NCBI RefSeq assembly: GCF_963662555.1
Contig: NZ_OY759719.1
Span: forward strand, 512,985 to 576,984
Origin: Thiomicrorhabdus sp.
Lineage (GTDB): Bacteria > Pseudomonadota > Gammaproteobacteria > Thiomicrospirales > Thiomicrospiraceae
Direction: 5' to 3'
Length of the DNA: 64,000 bases
Shown piece after piece: positions 1-9,135 of this stretch; the stretch's first letter is position 1; every line of letters begins with the position of its first letter. The position numbers and the translations under genes were made by a program. The notes below the pieces were generated by a model. It saw only the letters and a program-made list of their open reading frames with translations. It had not been told where the DNA came from and made no database searches.

Positions 1-1557
1 GGTTTTCATCAATTCAGGTAAGGCATTTTGGCGATATGCAGGGCGTAACATAGTGGCTACCGCATCAATCATTTGTTGTTCAGTAATATCCTTAAATTGG
101 TAACCTTGTCTTTTTAAATCGGTAACTAATTTTTCAATAGAACGCGGAACATTCATATTAGATGCACCTTGGTTTTTCTCACCAGGTGGATGGTTCCAAA
201 ACAGCAAAGCCAATTTTTTATCGGCATTGGCTTTTTTCTGTAATTTAGCCAAATTCATGGCTTTTCCAATCAGTAAGTCCATCTGTTCAGGTAAAGGAAT
301 CATTTCACCATCAGGGTTTACTGTTAAAACAATAGGATCTTGTAGTCCAATATACTCAGCATTGGTTAATGTAAACGGTAAACGGAACGAGCTCACGCCC
401 GCCAAGTCTTCAAGATACATTTCTCTGCCGCCTTCACGGTAGTGAAGGATGTTAAGAACAGGAATTCCTTGAGCTTGATAACGTAATTTTTTGCCATCAG
501 TATCGCCACCTAAAAAGGTATTGACCAGCATGACATTTGGTAAAACTTTGCCTTGATAAGTGATTAACGGCTCGTCAAATTTGTAAGGACGCCCTGTTTT
601 TGGGTTAGGGAAAGGGTTGTCGGTTTGATTTTTTGCTTGAGGTCGACTGCTTGGTCTCTGTGAAATGGTTTGAGGTTTGCCGGAGTTTGCCTGCATTGGA
701 CGGCCAGAAGGTTTACCTTGAGGCTTGGTTGCACCTTGTTGTGGACGTTTAGCAAAGGTATTGCTATTAACTCGAGCGGCTCGATAATAAACTAAGGGCA
801 TGGCACCGCGTTTTTCAATTTCAGTAATCACGGCATCTAAATGACGGGTTTGACCATCGGACAGATAACTGGAAGTCGTTTCCATTCCAATTACAATGCT
901 TGGCTTTCTTTCGGTGTCGTCTTTTTGGTTCTGCTGTTGCCACCAGCTTAAATAACTTGGTAGGTCAGTAAAGATTTGTTTTGAGTATTTTGGGTGGTAG
1001 ATTCCGCCATTTGGCATTTCAATAGGAGGTGCTACTTGGGCTAAATCTTCACCATTAATCAGTGCTTTGGCATAGTCAAACAGTAAACGATGGTTGTCTG
1101 TCATGCCACCTAAATAATAGGCGTAAATATTTTGTCCAATCTGACCACTGACATTAACAGTTCGCATCTTTAAGGTACGGCTGAAACGGTTAATATAAAC
1201 AACAGGAACTTTTAAGGCACGTAAGGTATCGCCTGCGATATTTTCAATCATCGCTTGGTCTTCATTTCGCGGTGCATCAATAATCACCAGGCCTGCATTT
1301 TTTAAAGCTTTTTTAATCCCCTTGATACCACCAGAACCATTTTTAGCATCGACTTGTACCCAAGAAAACTCAACTCCTTGCTCTTTGGCAAGCGGTTGGA
1401 GTAACTTAAATTTATGGTTTAGTACAAACTCAGTAGATATCAGTGCTACCTTGTTTTGTAGAACTTTATTTGGTTCGGCTTCTGACGCTGAAACGGAGGC
1501 TGACCAGATTGCCAACCAACCGCTTATCAGAAACATCAATAATGAGTAATGTTTCAT
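1..1557 (-). CDS. CobN-like periplasmic metallochelatase-family protein (partial, C-terminus off window)
   Basis: Open reading frame from ATG at 1557 running off the window start, so only the first 519 codons are visible. The N-terminus (MKHYSLLMFLISGWLAIWSA...SA) is a typical signal peptide, unlike cytoplasmic CobN of cobalamin synthesis. The CobN/magnesium-chelatase-H family signature FWNHPPGEKNQGASNMNVP is visible near codon 455-475. A Gln/Pro/Lys-rich low-complexity stretch interrupts the family fold at about residues 261-322. It sits 8 bp after the TonB-dependent receptor stop and is probably cotranscribed with it. Exported CobN-like proteins paired with TonB receptors occur in zinc-starvation (Zur) regulons, for example Pseudomonas aeruginosa PA1922-PA1923. 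A role in handling an imported metal or metal complex is inferred; true cobaltochelatase activity is unlikely without other cobalamin genes nearby. Confidence 0.75.
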   Translation of the reverse strand, partial: MKHYSLLMFLISGWLAIWSASVSASEAEPNKVLQNKVALISTEFVLNHKFKLLQPLAKEQGVEFSWVQVDAKNGSGGIKGIKKALKNAGLVIIDAPRNEDQAMIENIAGDTLRALKVPVVYINRFSRTLKMRTVNVSGQIGQNIYAYYLGGMTDNHRLLFDYAKALINGEDLAQVAPPIEMPNGGIYHPKYSKQIFTDLPSYLSWWQQQNQKDDTERKPSIVIGMETTSSYLSDGQTRHLDAVITEIEKRGAMPLVYYRAARVNSNTFAKRPQQGATKPQGKPSGRPMQANSGKPQTISQRPSSRPQAKNQTDNPFPNPKTGRPYKFDEPLITYQGKVLPNVMLVNTFLGGDTDGKKLRYQAQGIPVLNILHYREGGREMYLEDLAGVSSFRLPFTLTNAEYIGLQDPIVLTVNPDGEMIPLPEQMDLLIGKAMNLAKLQKKANADKKLALLFWNHPPGEKNQGASNMNVPRSIEKLVTDLKRQGYQFKDITEQQMIDAVATMLRPAYRQNALPELMKT

Positions 1558-1565
1558 ATTATTCC

Positions 1566-3830
1566 TTAGAATTTAACTTTTAAGCCAGCCATCCAAACTC
1601 GGCCTGGATCAACATTAATGGAAAGGTCTTCTTGGTTATAAACACCATCCTGATTGCTGTCATAAGTACCACGCACGATGGAATAGAATTGGTCATCAAG
1701 TACATTATCGACTTTAAAGAAGAAGCTTAGATCAGAAGGTCGACCTCCCACGACTTTAGCTTTGGTTTTGTATTCCAAACCTAAGTTAAATAATGTGCGG
1801 GCAGGCATTTTTTCTTGGTTGATTTCATCGGCATAACTTTCACCACGGTAATCTACTTCAGCATTAATAGTGAGGTGATTTGTGGCATACCAATTAGTAC
1901 GGAAGTTAACACTATGGGTTGGGGTTCTTGGTACATAGTTGCCGCTGTTGTCATAGTGTTCAAAATAGACTTGACGGGTTGGATCGGTTAAAGCTGCTAA
2001 AGAATCGACAGAGGTTCCGTAAGGGTTCCCTAAAGCTAGATAAAAGTCTTTATAACGACCAAATTTACTTACAAGATAGGTGTAAGCAAAGTCAAAAGAA
2101 AGATCATGTTTCTTTTCAGTTTGCAGAGCGAGCTCTAAACCATAGCTAGTGGTTTGACCTATGTTTTCGTATAAATCTTCAATATTGTATTGATTAGTAA
2201 CATTGCCGTTGACGTATTGCCCGATACTGCTAGTAATGAAATCACTACGGTCAATATAAAATGCTGAGGTATTCATTTTGGTTTTCCAACCAAAGAGGCT
2301 GGTTGTATTACGGATACCGAGTTCTAGGTTATAGGTTGTTTCAGGTTTTAGATCTTTGTTGGTTGCCATCTGCGCTAGAGTAGGTGCTCTAAAGCCGGTT
2401 GATACTGAACTATAGATTGAAGTCGTTGAGGAGAGATCGTAATCACCGCCAAAACGGAAGGAGTGCATATTAAAAGTGTCGCTTGATTTTGCGTCTGTTA
2501 ATCTGTCCAAACCATTCATATCAATTTGATCAAAACGGTAGTTCATTGTTAGATGAAAATCAGAATTTACCGCAAGCTTGGCTTCAGTGTATGCAGCTTT
2601 AGTGGTTTCTTCACGATATGAATCAGATTTTATTGTGCCAGCAGTAATGGTGCTACCAAATTTATAGGTACGATAGTCTTCTTTTACGGTGGTTACTTCA
2701 TCAAAAGTATTGTTCTTGAATTCAAGTCCGCCCATTAATGCCCAATTACCAAATGATTCACGAGTTTCTAGTTTTAAACCTCGTTGAATTTGATGGTAAT
2801 CGTTTAGGTTTTGATACATCTCTACTTGATCATCGCCTACAGAAGCGCCAGTTCCATCGTATTTAATGGGTGCTGACCAAAAGTCAGTAATGTCTTCATA
2901 TTGATAAATAATCGCTTGAAAATTACCTGTATCGGAAAAATCTTTTGAATAAGTAAGATTTAAACGGGATAAATCGACATTGAACATTCGTGTGTAGCCA
3001 CGTCCTTCAAACTCACCTTTAGGATCTGTTTCTGCGGCTGTAACACCAGTAACCGAGCCATCTCGGTCACGAAATCTATCAGCCTTTTCAAAACCAAAAG
3101 TCAAATCACTGCTGTCATCTAGATAATATTGTAGGTTTCCAGAAAGGCTTTTTGAATCACGTTTAGATAAAGCATAGTAACCATCATTATGGCGGTCTGA
3201 ATATTGGATATGACCAGAAAAGTCTTCTTCGGCAAGTCCAAGCTTGAGTTGTTTACGTGTGTAACCGTAGCTTCCCGTATCAAGTTCTAGGGTCGTTCCC
3301 GCATTATCTGCACCACGTTTGGTGGTAATAATCACCGCACCTGCTAACGCATCTTCACCAAATAGGTAAGAAGCTCCGCCTTTAACAATACGAATCGATT
3401 CAATATTGTCTAAATCAATATTAACCTTACCTGTACGTTCAAAAACGGGTACACCATCGATAACAATGGCAACGCCTGGTTTTTCACCCATATATCGCTG
3501 GTTATCAATCCCTCGAATCTTGATTTTTATACTATCGCCTTCACCAGCTAAATCAGCGGTAATACCTGGAACACTGCGCAGTACTTCAATAATATTGGTT
3601 GTGTGTTTTGCCTCTACTGCTTCTCCACTGATAACCATTGTGCTTGAAGGCTCATCTTTATCTGCTTCAAAACGATCAGCAATCGTTGAACTGGTCACTT
3701 TAATTACATCAAGATCACTTGATTCGGCATGGCTTAGAGAAATATGTGAAGCAAATACTGTAGTGATTAATAGAGCTAAAGGCTTTGGCTTGAAAGGTAG
3801 TTGATACATTGAGAAATCCTTAATTTTCAT
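1566..3830 (-). CDS. TonB-dependent outer-membrane receptor, probably zinc or metal-complex uptake
   Basis: 754 residues, the size of a TonB-dependent receptor. A signal peptide ends near residue 35 (...SHISLSHAES). A plug domain follows with the IRGIDNQR and VIDGVPVFERTG motifs, then a 22-strand-type barrel ending in an aromatic-containing beta-strand (VWMAGLKVKF). The plug resembles BtuB/CirA-type receptors. The gene precedes the CobN-like gene (8 bp gap) and diverges from the COG0523 GTPase/zur pair, with a Zur-box-like palindrome in the shared region. Zinc or a zinc-chelate as substrate is inferred from this context; cobalamin or heme cannot be excluded from sequence alone. Confidence 0.85.
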   Translation of the reverse strand: MKIKDFSMYQLPFKPKPLALLITTVFASHISLSHAESSDLDVIKVTSSTIADRFEADKDEPSSTMVISGEAVEAKHTTNIIEVLRSVPGITADLAGEGDSIKIKIRGIDNQRYMGEKPGVAIVIDGVPVFERTGKVNIDLDNIESIRIVKGGASYLFGEDALAGAVIITTKRGADNAGTTLELDTGSYGYTRKQLKLGLAEEDFSGHIQYSDRHNDGYYALSKRDSKSLSGNLQYYLDDSSDLTFGFEKADRFRDRDGSVTGVTAAETDPKGEFEGRGYTRMFNVDLSRLNLTYSKDFSDTGNFQAIIYQYEDITDFWSAPIKYDGTGASVGDDQVEMYQNLNDYHQIQRGLKLETRESFGNWALMGGLEFKNNTFDEVTTVKEDYRTYKFGSTITAGTIKSDSYREETTKAAYTEAKLAVNSDFHLTMNYRFDQIDMNGLDRLTDAKSSDTFNMHSFRFGGDYDLSSTTSIYSSVSTGFRAPTLAQMATNKDLKPETTYNLELGIRNTTSLFGWKTKMNTSAFYIDRSDFITSSIGQYVNGNVTNQYNIEDLYENIGQTTSYGLELALQTEKKHDLSFDFAYTYLVSKFGRYKDFYLALGNPYGTSVDSLAALTDPTRQVYFEHYDNSGNYVPRTPTHSVNFRTNWYATNHLTINAEVDYRGESYADEINQEKMPARTLFNLGLEYKTKAKVVGGRPSDLSFFFKVDNVLDDQFYSIVRGTYDSNQDGVYNQEDLSINVDPGRVWMAGLKVKF

Positions 3831-3869
3831 TTAGGCGAGGATTCTAATGACGTAACAGGCTACAAACAA

Positions 3870-3886
3870 TGTGACAAATTGTCGCA
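3870..3886. promoter_or_regulatory. Interrupted palindrome upstream of the TonB receptor gene
   Basis: TGTGACAAATTGTCGCA reads as TG.GACAA.TTGTC.CA, an inverted repeat with a one-base centre. It lies about 40 bp upstream of the receptor start codon. It looks like an operator but does not match the Zur box at 4009; the half-site spacing (7) is wrong for CRP (6). The binding protein is unknown. Confidence 0.3.
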
Positions 3887-4008
3887 CTCAAGTTGAGGTA
3901 GAGAGAGATGTGTGGATGGTATAGGTATCGTTTTCAAAGTCGGATTGTTCGTATCGTTAATGAACCGACTTGCAAATTTTATAGATTAGAGTTTATTTTA
4001 AGCTAAAA

Positions 4009-4026
4009 GTTATGTTATAACATAAC
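4009..4026. promoter_or_regulatory. Zur-box-like palindrome
   Basis: GTTATGTTATAACATAAC is a perfect 18-bp palindrome 47 bp upstream of the COG0523 GTPase start and 179 bp upstream of the divergent receptor start. It closely matches the gammaproteobacterial Zur operator, whose core is TGTTATAWTATAACA-like. A Zur-type gene lies two genes downstream, so autoregulated repression of this cluster under zinc sufficiency is the natural inference. Confidence 0.75.
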
Positions 4027-4073
4027 ATTTAATTGCGTCGTTGTTTAGGCGTTTAGTGGGTAGGGAGTGAAAA

Positions 4074-5258
4074 GTGAAAAAATTACCAGTTACGGTGTTA
4101 TCGGGTTTTTTGGGCTCGGGTAAAACGACTTTGTTAAATCATATTTTAAATAATCGCCAAGGCTTGCGAGTTGCGGTTATTGTCAATGACATGAGTGAGG
4201 TGAATATTGATGCCAGTTTAGTGCAAGGTGAGGTGAGCTTTAATCGTGCTGAAGAAAAATTGGTGGAGATGTCTAATGGCTGTATTTGTTGTACCTTGCG
4301 AGAAGATCTACTGCTAGAGGTGCAGGCCTTGGCGAATAGCGGCCGATTTGATTATTTGCTGATTGAATCAACGGGTATTTCTGAACCTTTGCCTGTTGCC
4401 GAAACGTTTACCTTTGCCGATGAAGATGGCGTCTCTTTATCCAATGTGGCTACGCTAGATACCATGGTAACGGTGGTAGATGGTGTTAACTTTAGACGCG
4501 ATTTTGAGCAGGCTAAATCGTTACAAGAGGCGGGTGAAAGTTTGGGGGAGGAAGATCAGCGAAGTGTGGCGGATCTGTTAATTGATCAAATTGAGTTTGC
4601 TAATGTTATTTTAGTAAGTAAAACCGATTTAATAACACCTCAACAGGTGGCTGAATTAGAGACTATTTTAAAAAAATTAAACCCCGATGCACAGATTTAT
4701 ACCATGCAACAAGGCAAGGTGGATTTAAGCAAGGTACTGAATACAGGCCTGTTTGATTTTAACCAGGCACAACAATCACCTAATTGGCTAAAAGAGGCCC
4801 GAGGTGAGCATACGCCAGAAACCGAAGAGTACGGTATTTCTAGTTTTACCTATGAGGCACGAAAACCTTTTCACCCACAAAAATTTTGGAATTTCTTACA
4901 CCAAGACTGGCCAACGGGACGTTTGATTCGTTCTAAAGGCTACTTTTGGTTAGCTACACAACCACAAATGGCAGGTGTGTGGAGCCAAGCGGGAGGGATT
5001 GCACATCACTACTTTGCAGGTATGTTTTGGAAAGCGGTGCCAGAAAGCTCTTGGCCTAATGACCATGAATCACGTGCTTTTATTCAAACTAAATGGATTG
5101 AGCCATTTGGGGATATGCGTCAAGAATTGGTTTTTATTGGTCAAGATTTGGATGAAGAAAAAATAATTGCCGAACTCAATTTATGTTTACTGAGTGATGA
5201 CGAGTTGTTGGCTGGAGTAGAATGTTGGTACCAACTTTCTGATCCTTTTGCAGCCTAA
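4074..5258 (+). CDS. zigA: COG0523 zinc metallochaperone GTPase (ZigA-like)
   Basis: 394 residues. Near the N-terminus is the P-loop [15 protein letters not shown]. The hallmark CxCC motif ([11 protein letters not shown]) binds metal, and SKTDLI is the G4 guanine-specificity motif. The C-terminal CobW domain has the [13 protein letters not shown] region and acidic stretches typical of the roughly 400-residue ZigA/YciC subgroup. This family is thought to deliver zinc to client proteins during starvation. The Zur-box palindrome upstream and the Zur gene 14 bp downstream support the zinc subgroup over the cobalamin (CobW) or nitrile hydratase subgroups. Confidence 0.85.
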   Translation: MKKLPVTVLSGFLGSGKTTLLNHILNNRQGLRVAVIVNDMSEVNIDASLVQGEVSFNRAEEKLVEMSNGCICCTLREDLLLEVQALANSGRFDYLLIESTGISEPLPVAETFTFADEDGVSLSNVATLDTMVTVVDGVNFRRDFEQAKSLQEAGESLGEEDQRSVADLLIDQIEFANVILVSKTDLITPQQVAELETILKKLNPDAQIYTMQQGKVDLSKVLNTGLFDFNQAQQSPNWLKEARGEHTPETEEYGISSFTYEARKPFHPQKFWNFLHQDWPTGRLIRSKGYFWLATQPQMAGVWSQAGGIAHHYFAGMFWKAVPESSWPNDHESRAFIQTKWIEPFGDMRQELVFIGQDLDEEKIIAELNLCLLSDDELLAGVECWYQLSDPFAA

Positions 5259-5272
5259 GGAGGGCTTTTATT

Positions 5273-5716
5273 ATGGATGATTTTATTTGCAAAGCACACT
5301 CTCAATGCCAAAAGCATGCCAAAAAGCTCACGCCAGTGCGAGAAAAAGTGCTCCATATCTTGCACCAACGGCAACATCCATCAAGTGCTTATGAGATTCT
5401 TAGTGACTACCAACAAACTGAACAAAGTGGCGCACAACCTATGACAATTTATCGTGCATTAACTTTTTTAGAGTCTGTTGGCTTGGTTCATCGTTTGGCT
5501 TCTACCAGTCAATATGTGGTTTGCGAGCACATTGGAAGACCGCATCATGGGCCTGCACATTTTTTTATGTGCGACACTTGTGGCGATATTGAAGAGCGCA
5601 TGATGGAGGAGGCAATGTGGCAAGGTATTCAAGCTCAGGCTAAGCAGTTAAGTTTTAAAGTGACCCAGCCTGGTATTGAGATTCACGGCATCTGCAAGGG
5701 ATGCCAAACGCATTGA
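5273..5716 (+). CDS. zur: Fur-family zinc uptake regulator
   Basis: 147 residues. An N-terminal winged helix (LTPVREKVLHIL, then MTIYRALTFLESVGLVHRL) is followed by the FUR dimerisation domain with HHGPAHFFMCDTCGDIEE and a closing CKGC. The two CxxC pairs form the structural zinc site common in Zur and Fur. The N-terminal extra Cys/His residues (CKAHSQCQKH) and the neighbourhood favour Zur over Fur. It lies 14 bp behind the COG0523 gene and probably shares its promoter and the palindrome at 4009. Confidence 0.85.
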   Translation: MDDFICKAHSQCQKHAKKLTPVREKVLHILHQRQHPSSAYEILSDYQQTEQSGAQPMTIYRALTFLESVGLVHRLASTSQYVVCEHIGRPHHGPAHFFMCDTCGDIEERMMEEAMWQGIQAQAKQLSFKVTQPGIEIHGICKGCQTH

Positions 5717-5802
5717 AAACACTTATGTGAGGCTTTTATCAGCCACAAATCACACAGACACTTCGAAGTAGAAAGTAAGAATAAAAAAATAACGGAAATT
5801 GT

Positions 5803-6363
5803 ATGATTAGAAAAAATCCAACGGGTGATATGCCCTCTGTTCATGCCTCGGCTTTTGTTGATCCAACAGCTATTTTATGTGGAAAAATTATTGTTGAGGA
5901 GAATGTTTTTATTGGTCCTTATGCGGTAATTAGGGCCGATGAAACCAATGATGTTGGTGAGATGGAGCCAATTATTATTGGTGCGCACTCTAATATCCAA
6001 GACGGGGTGGTGATTCATTCAAAGGCTGGGGCAGAGGTTAATATTGGAGAGCGTACTTCCATTGCACATCGTTCCATTGTTCATGGGCCGTGTAATGTTG
6101 GTTCGGATGTATTTATTGGTTTTAACAGCGTATTGTTTAATTGCTGTGTGGCTGATCAAGTGGTAGTAAGACATAATTCGGTGATTGAAGGTTGTACCTT
6201 GCCGACGGGATTGTATGTACCTTCAACCACGCATATTGATGGAAACAGCGATTTGTCACAATTTTCGAGTAAAAGTGCAGATATGCAGTCTTTTTCTGAA
6301 TCGGTCGTAAATGCTAATCACGAGTTAGTGGGTGGTTATAAACGCATTCAAAATGAACTTTGA
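5803..6363 (+). CDS. Gamma-class carbonic anhydrase (CamH-like), left-handed beta-helix
   Basis: 186 residues with hexapeptide repeats of a left-handed beta-helix trimer. The three zinc-ligand histidines of gamma carbonic anhydrases are recognisable in VVIHS and in AHRSIVHGP. The acidic loop of archaeal Cam is not obvious, pointing to a CamH-type enzyme. Gamma-CA paralogues occur repeatedly in Zur regulons, where they are thought to replace zinc enzymes under starvation, and this copy follows zur by 86 bp. A house role in CO2/bicarbonate equilibration for the nearby carboxysome is possible, but the linkage looks zinc-driven. Confidence 0.75.
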   Translation: MIRKNPTGDMPSVHASAFVDPTAILCGKIIVEENVFIGPYAVIRADETNDVGEMEPIIIGAHSNIQDGVVIHSKAGAEVNIGERTSIAHRSIVHGPCNVGSDVFIGFNSVLFNCCVADQVVVRHNSVIEGCTLPTGLYVPSTTHIDGNSDLSQFSSKSADMQSFSESVVNANHELVGGYKRIQNEL

Positions 6364-6490
6364 TTCATAGCAAATTTTTTTTTACTAAAGCTGTTTTAAG
6401 AATTCGTTCAACGGTAGGAGCTCTAGTTTTCAAATCTGAAACTTGACTAACGGATACCTATTATCGGTATTGTTTAACCTGAATGTGTAA

Positions 6491-6509
6491 AGCCCTCATA
6501 AAGAGGGCT
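6491..6509 (-). terminator. Hairpin downstream of ridA
   Basis: AGCCCTC-ataaa-GAGGGCT forms a 7-bp stem 26 bp beyond the ridA stop. The T-run on the minus strand is only three bases, so this is a weak intrinsic terminator. On the plus strand it is followed by A-residues. Confidence 0.55.
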
Positions 6510-6534
6510 AAAAAAGTGGGTGTAGCCGATAGCC

Positions 6535-6921
6535 TTAGTATGAAGATAAAGCCATAACACCATCCATTTCAACATCGGTATCTTTAGGCAGTTGTTTTAC
6601 CGCAACGGCTGCACGTGCAGGGTAAGGCTGTTGAAAGTACTCTGCCATAATCTCATTGACTGTTGCAAAGTGACTCATGTCTGTTAAGAAGATATTTAAC
6701 TTTGCTATATCTTGTAAAGATCCGCCCGCCGCTTCACAAACTGCACTTAAGTTTTTAAACACCTGATGAATGCGTTCTGAAATATCACCTTCTTTTAATT
6801 CCATGGTTTCAGGAATTAAAGCAATCTGGCCTGAAAGGTAAACGGTATTACCAATTCTCACCGCTTGAGAGTAAGTTCCAATGGCTTGGGGGGCGTTTTC
6901 TGTGGCTATAACTTCGCGCAT
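6535..6921 (-). CDS. ridA: RidA family reactive-imine deaminase
   Basis: 128 residues of the RidA/YjgF/UK114 family, which hydrolyses 2-aminoacrylate and related enamines. Family motifs are visible: [18 protein letters not shown], and [16 protein letters not shown] containing the substrate-binding arginine. In many gammaproteobacteria ridA directly follows spoT. Here the same-strand spoT ends at 18521, with the whole carboxysome locus lying between them. Confidence 0.9.
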   Translation of the reverse strand: MREVIATENAPQAIGTYSQAVRIGNTVYLSGQIALIPETMELKEGDISERIHQVFKNLSAVCEAAGGSLQDIAKLNIFLTDMSHFATVNEIMAEYFQQPYPARAAVAVKQLPKDTDVEMDGVMALSSY

Positions 6922-7268
6922 GAATTTTCCTTTAAATGTATGGATTTAATATTAAAAAAACATTGTAACCAAAATTCAAATAATGCGTTAAATTTTGGTT
7001 TTTGAAGAATGTAAATTATTTTTTTATCAAAAAAACGACTTTTTCTTTTTCTTTTTTATCAAAAAAACTAATTAAATCAAATCCAAGCTAAATTAATTAA
7101 AAGTTAATAATATCAATATCTTATTGTTTTTTTATTAGAACGATAAACTTCGATGCATTGATAATCCTCAATAAATTTCATCGGTTCTTTCAATTAGTCA
7201 ATATATCGGTCCCTCTATAACATTGAGCTCGAATCTAATTCAACTCCAAACCTTAGAGGAGAAAATTT
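6922..7268 (+). promoter_or_regulatory. Divergent promoter region ridA/cbbL with two 17-bp A-tract direct repeats
   Basis: A 347-bp AT-rich region with no gene. Two exact copies of TTTTTTATCAAAAAAAC occur at 7020-7036 and 7052-7068, starting 32 bp apart (about three helical turns). T-tract/A-tract blocks of this kind bend DNA. A plausible -10 hexamer TATAAC is at 7216-7221, and a strong Shine-Dalgarno GAGGAG (7255-7260) precedes cbbL. The cbbR-type gene at 17492 encodes the obvious candidate regulator, but no CbbR site can be assigned by eye. Confidence 0.55.
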
Positions 7269-8681
7269 ATGTCTACACAAACTTTTGATGCAGGTGTTCA
7301 GGATTACCAATTAACTTATTGGACTCCTGACTATACACCATTGGATACAGATTTATTAGCGTGTTTCAAAGTAACACCACAAGACGGTGTTCCACGTGAA
7401 GAAGCAGCTGCTGCGGTAGCTGCAGAAAGTTCAACCGGGACCTGGACAACAGTATGGACAGATCTTCTGTCTGATATGGAGTACTACAAAGGTCGTTGTT
7501 ACCGAATTGAAGATGTACCTGGTGACTCAACATCATTTTACGCGTTTATCGCATACCCATTAGACCTTTTTGAAGAAGGTTCAGTGGTTAACGTATTAAC
7601 TTCGTTAGTTGGTAACGTTTTCGGATTTAAAGCAGTACGTGCTTTACGTTTAGAAGATATCCGCTTCCCAGTAGCGTTTGTTAAAACATGTGGTGGTCCG
7701 CCAGCTGGTATTCAGGTTGAGCGTGATAAGTTGAATAAGTATGGTCGCCCGATGTTGGGTTGTACTATCAAGCCTAAGCTTGGTCTTTCAGCTAAGAACT
7801 ATGGTCGTGCAGTATATGAGTGTTTACGTGGTGGTCTAGATTTGACCAAAGATGACGAAAACATCAACTCACAGCCTTTCCAACGCTGGCGTAACCGTTT
7901 TGAATTCGTTGCCGAAGCGGTTGATAAAGCAACTGAAGAGACGGGTGAGCGTAAAGGTCACTACTTAAACGTAACCGCTGGTTCAGTTGAAGAGATGATG
8001 AAACGTGCTGAGTTCGCTAAAGAACTAGGTCAACCAATCATCATGCATGACTTCTTAACAGCTGGTTTTACTGCTAATACAACACTTGCTAACTGGTGTC
8101 GTGAAAACGGAATGTTATTACACATTCACCGTGCAATGCACGCAGTAATTGACCGTAACCCAAAACACGGTATTCACTTCCGCGTATTAGCTAAGTGTTT
8201 ACGTTTGTCAGGTGGTGATCACCTACATACAGGTACGGTTGTTGGTAAGTTAGAAGGGGATAGAGCTTCTACCCTAGGTTTTGTTGATTTACTTCGCGAA
8301 GACTTTGTTCCAGAAGATCGTTCACGCGGTATCTTCTTTGACCAAGATTGGGCTTCGATGCCAGGTGTATTCGCCGTAGCATCAGGTGGTATCCACGTAT
8401 GGCACATGCCTGCATTGGTTAACATTTTTGGTGATGATTCTGTACTTCAGTTTGGTGGTGGTACGCAAGGTCACCCAGGCGGTAACGCAGCGGGTGCAGC
8501 AGCAAACCGTGTGGCTCTAGAAGCGTGTGTTAAAGCTCGTAACGAAGGTCGTGATTTAGAAAGAGAAGGTGGTGACATTCTTCGTGATGCGGCACGTAAT
8601 AGTAAAGAACTTGCTGTAGCACTTGAAACTTGGAAAGAGATCAAGTTTGAATTCGACACTGTTGATAAATTAGATGGTTAA
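7269..8681 (+). CDS. cbbL: RuBisCO form IA large subunit (carboxysomal)
   Basis: 470 residues, full length for form I. Active-site segments are intact: [16 protein letters not shown] with catalytic lysine, [16 protein letters not shown] with the carbamylated lysine, [17 protein letters not shown] with loop 6, and the C-terminal [15 protein letters not shown] phosphate-binding segment. It carboxylates ribulose-1,5-bisphosphate inside the carboxysome. It heads the operon and is followed by cbbS and csoS2, the canonical alpha-carboxysome order, so it is the IAc type. Confidence 0.98.
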   Translation: MSTQTFDAGVQDYQLTYWTPDYTPLDTDLLACFKVTPQDGVPREEAAAAVAAESSTGTWTTVWTDLLSDMEYYKGRCYRIEDVPGDSTSFYAFIAYPLDLFEEGSVVNVLTSLVGNVFGFKAVRALRLEDIRFPVAFVKTCGGPPAGIQVERDKLNKYGRPMLGCTIKPKLGLSAKNYGRAVYECLRGGLDLTKDDENINSQPFQRWRNRFEFVAEAVDKATEETGERKGHYLNVTAGSVEEMMKRAEFAKELGQPIIMHDFLTAGFTANTTLANWCRENGMLLHIHRAMHAVIDRNPKHGIHFRVLAKCLRLSGGDHLHTGTVVGKLEGDRASTLGFVDLLREDFVPEDRSRGIFFDQDWASMPGVFAVASGGIHVWHMPALVNIFGDDSVLQFGGGTQGHPGGNAAGAAANRVALEACVKARNEGRDLEREGGDILRDAARNSKELAVALETWKEIKFEFDTVDKLDG

Positions 8682-8742
8682 TAACAGGTTAATTCTAGCT
8701 TGAACAACCAAAGCACTTTATTCCAATTGAAGGAGATTACAA

Positions 8743-9087
8743 ATGAGTAACTTACAGACTGATGATTATCGTACTAAGTATACGCTTGAGACCTTTTCAT
8801 TTCTTCCGGACATGAATGCCGATGAAATTTATGACCAAATTGTATACATCATCAACCAAGGTTGGACACCAGCTCTAGAGCACGAAGAACCAGCTAAAGC
8901 AGCTCGCCATTACTGGGGTATGTGGAAGCTACCATTCTTTGGTATGCGTGATCCAAACCAAGTATTAGCAGAGATTGAGGCTTGTCGTCAGGCCTACCCT
9001 GATCACTTAATTCGTGTAATTGGTTATGACAATTACACTCAGTGTCAGGGACACAACTTTGTGGTATATCGCCCAAGAGGCATGTAA
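8743..9087 (+). CDS. cbbS: RuBisCO form IA small subunit
   Basis: 114 residues. It contains the small-subunit landmarks ETFSFLPDM near the N-terminus, [21 protein letters not shown] and IRVIGYDN. It forms the L8S8 holoenzyme with CbbL. A GGAG Shine-Dalgarno sits before ATG 8743 in a 61-bp gap after cbbL, and csoS2 begins 48 bp downstream. Confidence 0.98.
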   Translation: MSNLQTDDYRTKYTLETFSFLPDMNADEIYDQIVYIINQGWTPALEHEEPAKAARHYWGMWKLPFFGMRDPNQVLAEIEACRQAYPDHLIRVIGYDNYTQCQGHNFVVYRPRGM

Positions 9088-9135
9088 ACCAAAGTTGTAA
9101 CAAACCTAAGCAATGAATAAAGGGAGGCCTTTAGC

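Noticed and set aside
3406-3804. 132-codon plus-strand reading frame opposite the TonB receptor
   Set aside because: It is antisense to a well-supported gene, with no ribosome site or family-like sequence.
3870-3886. CRP-like site TGTGA...TCGCA
   Set aside because: Spacer is seven bases rather than six and the right half is imperfect; kept only as an unassigned palindrome.
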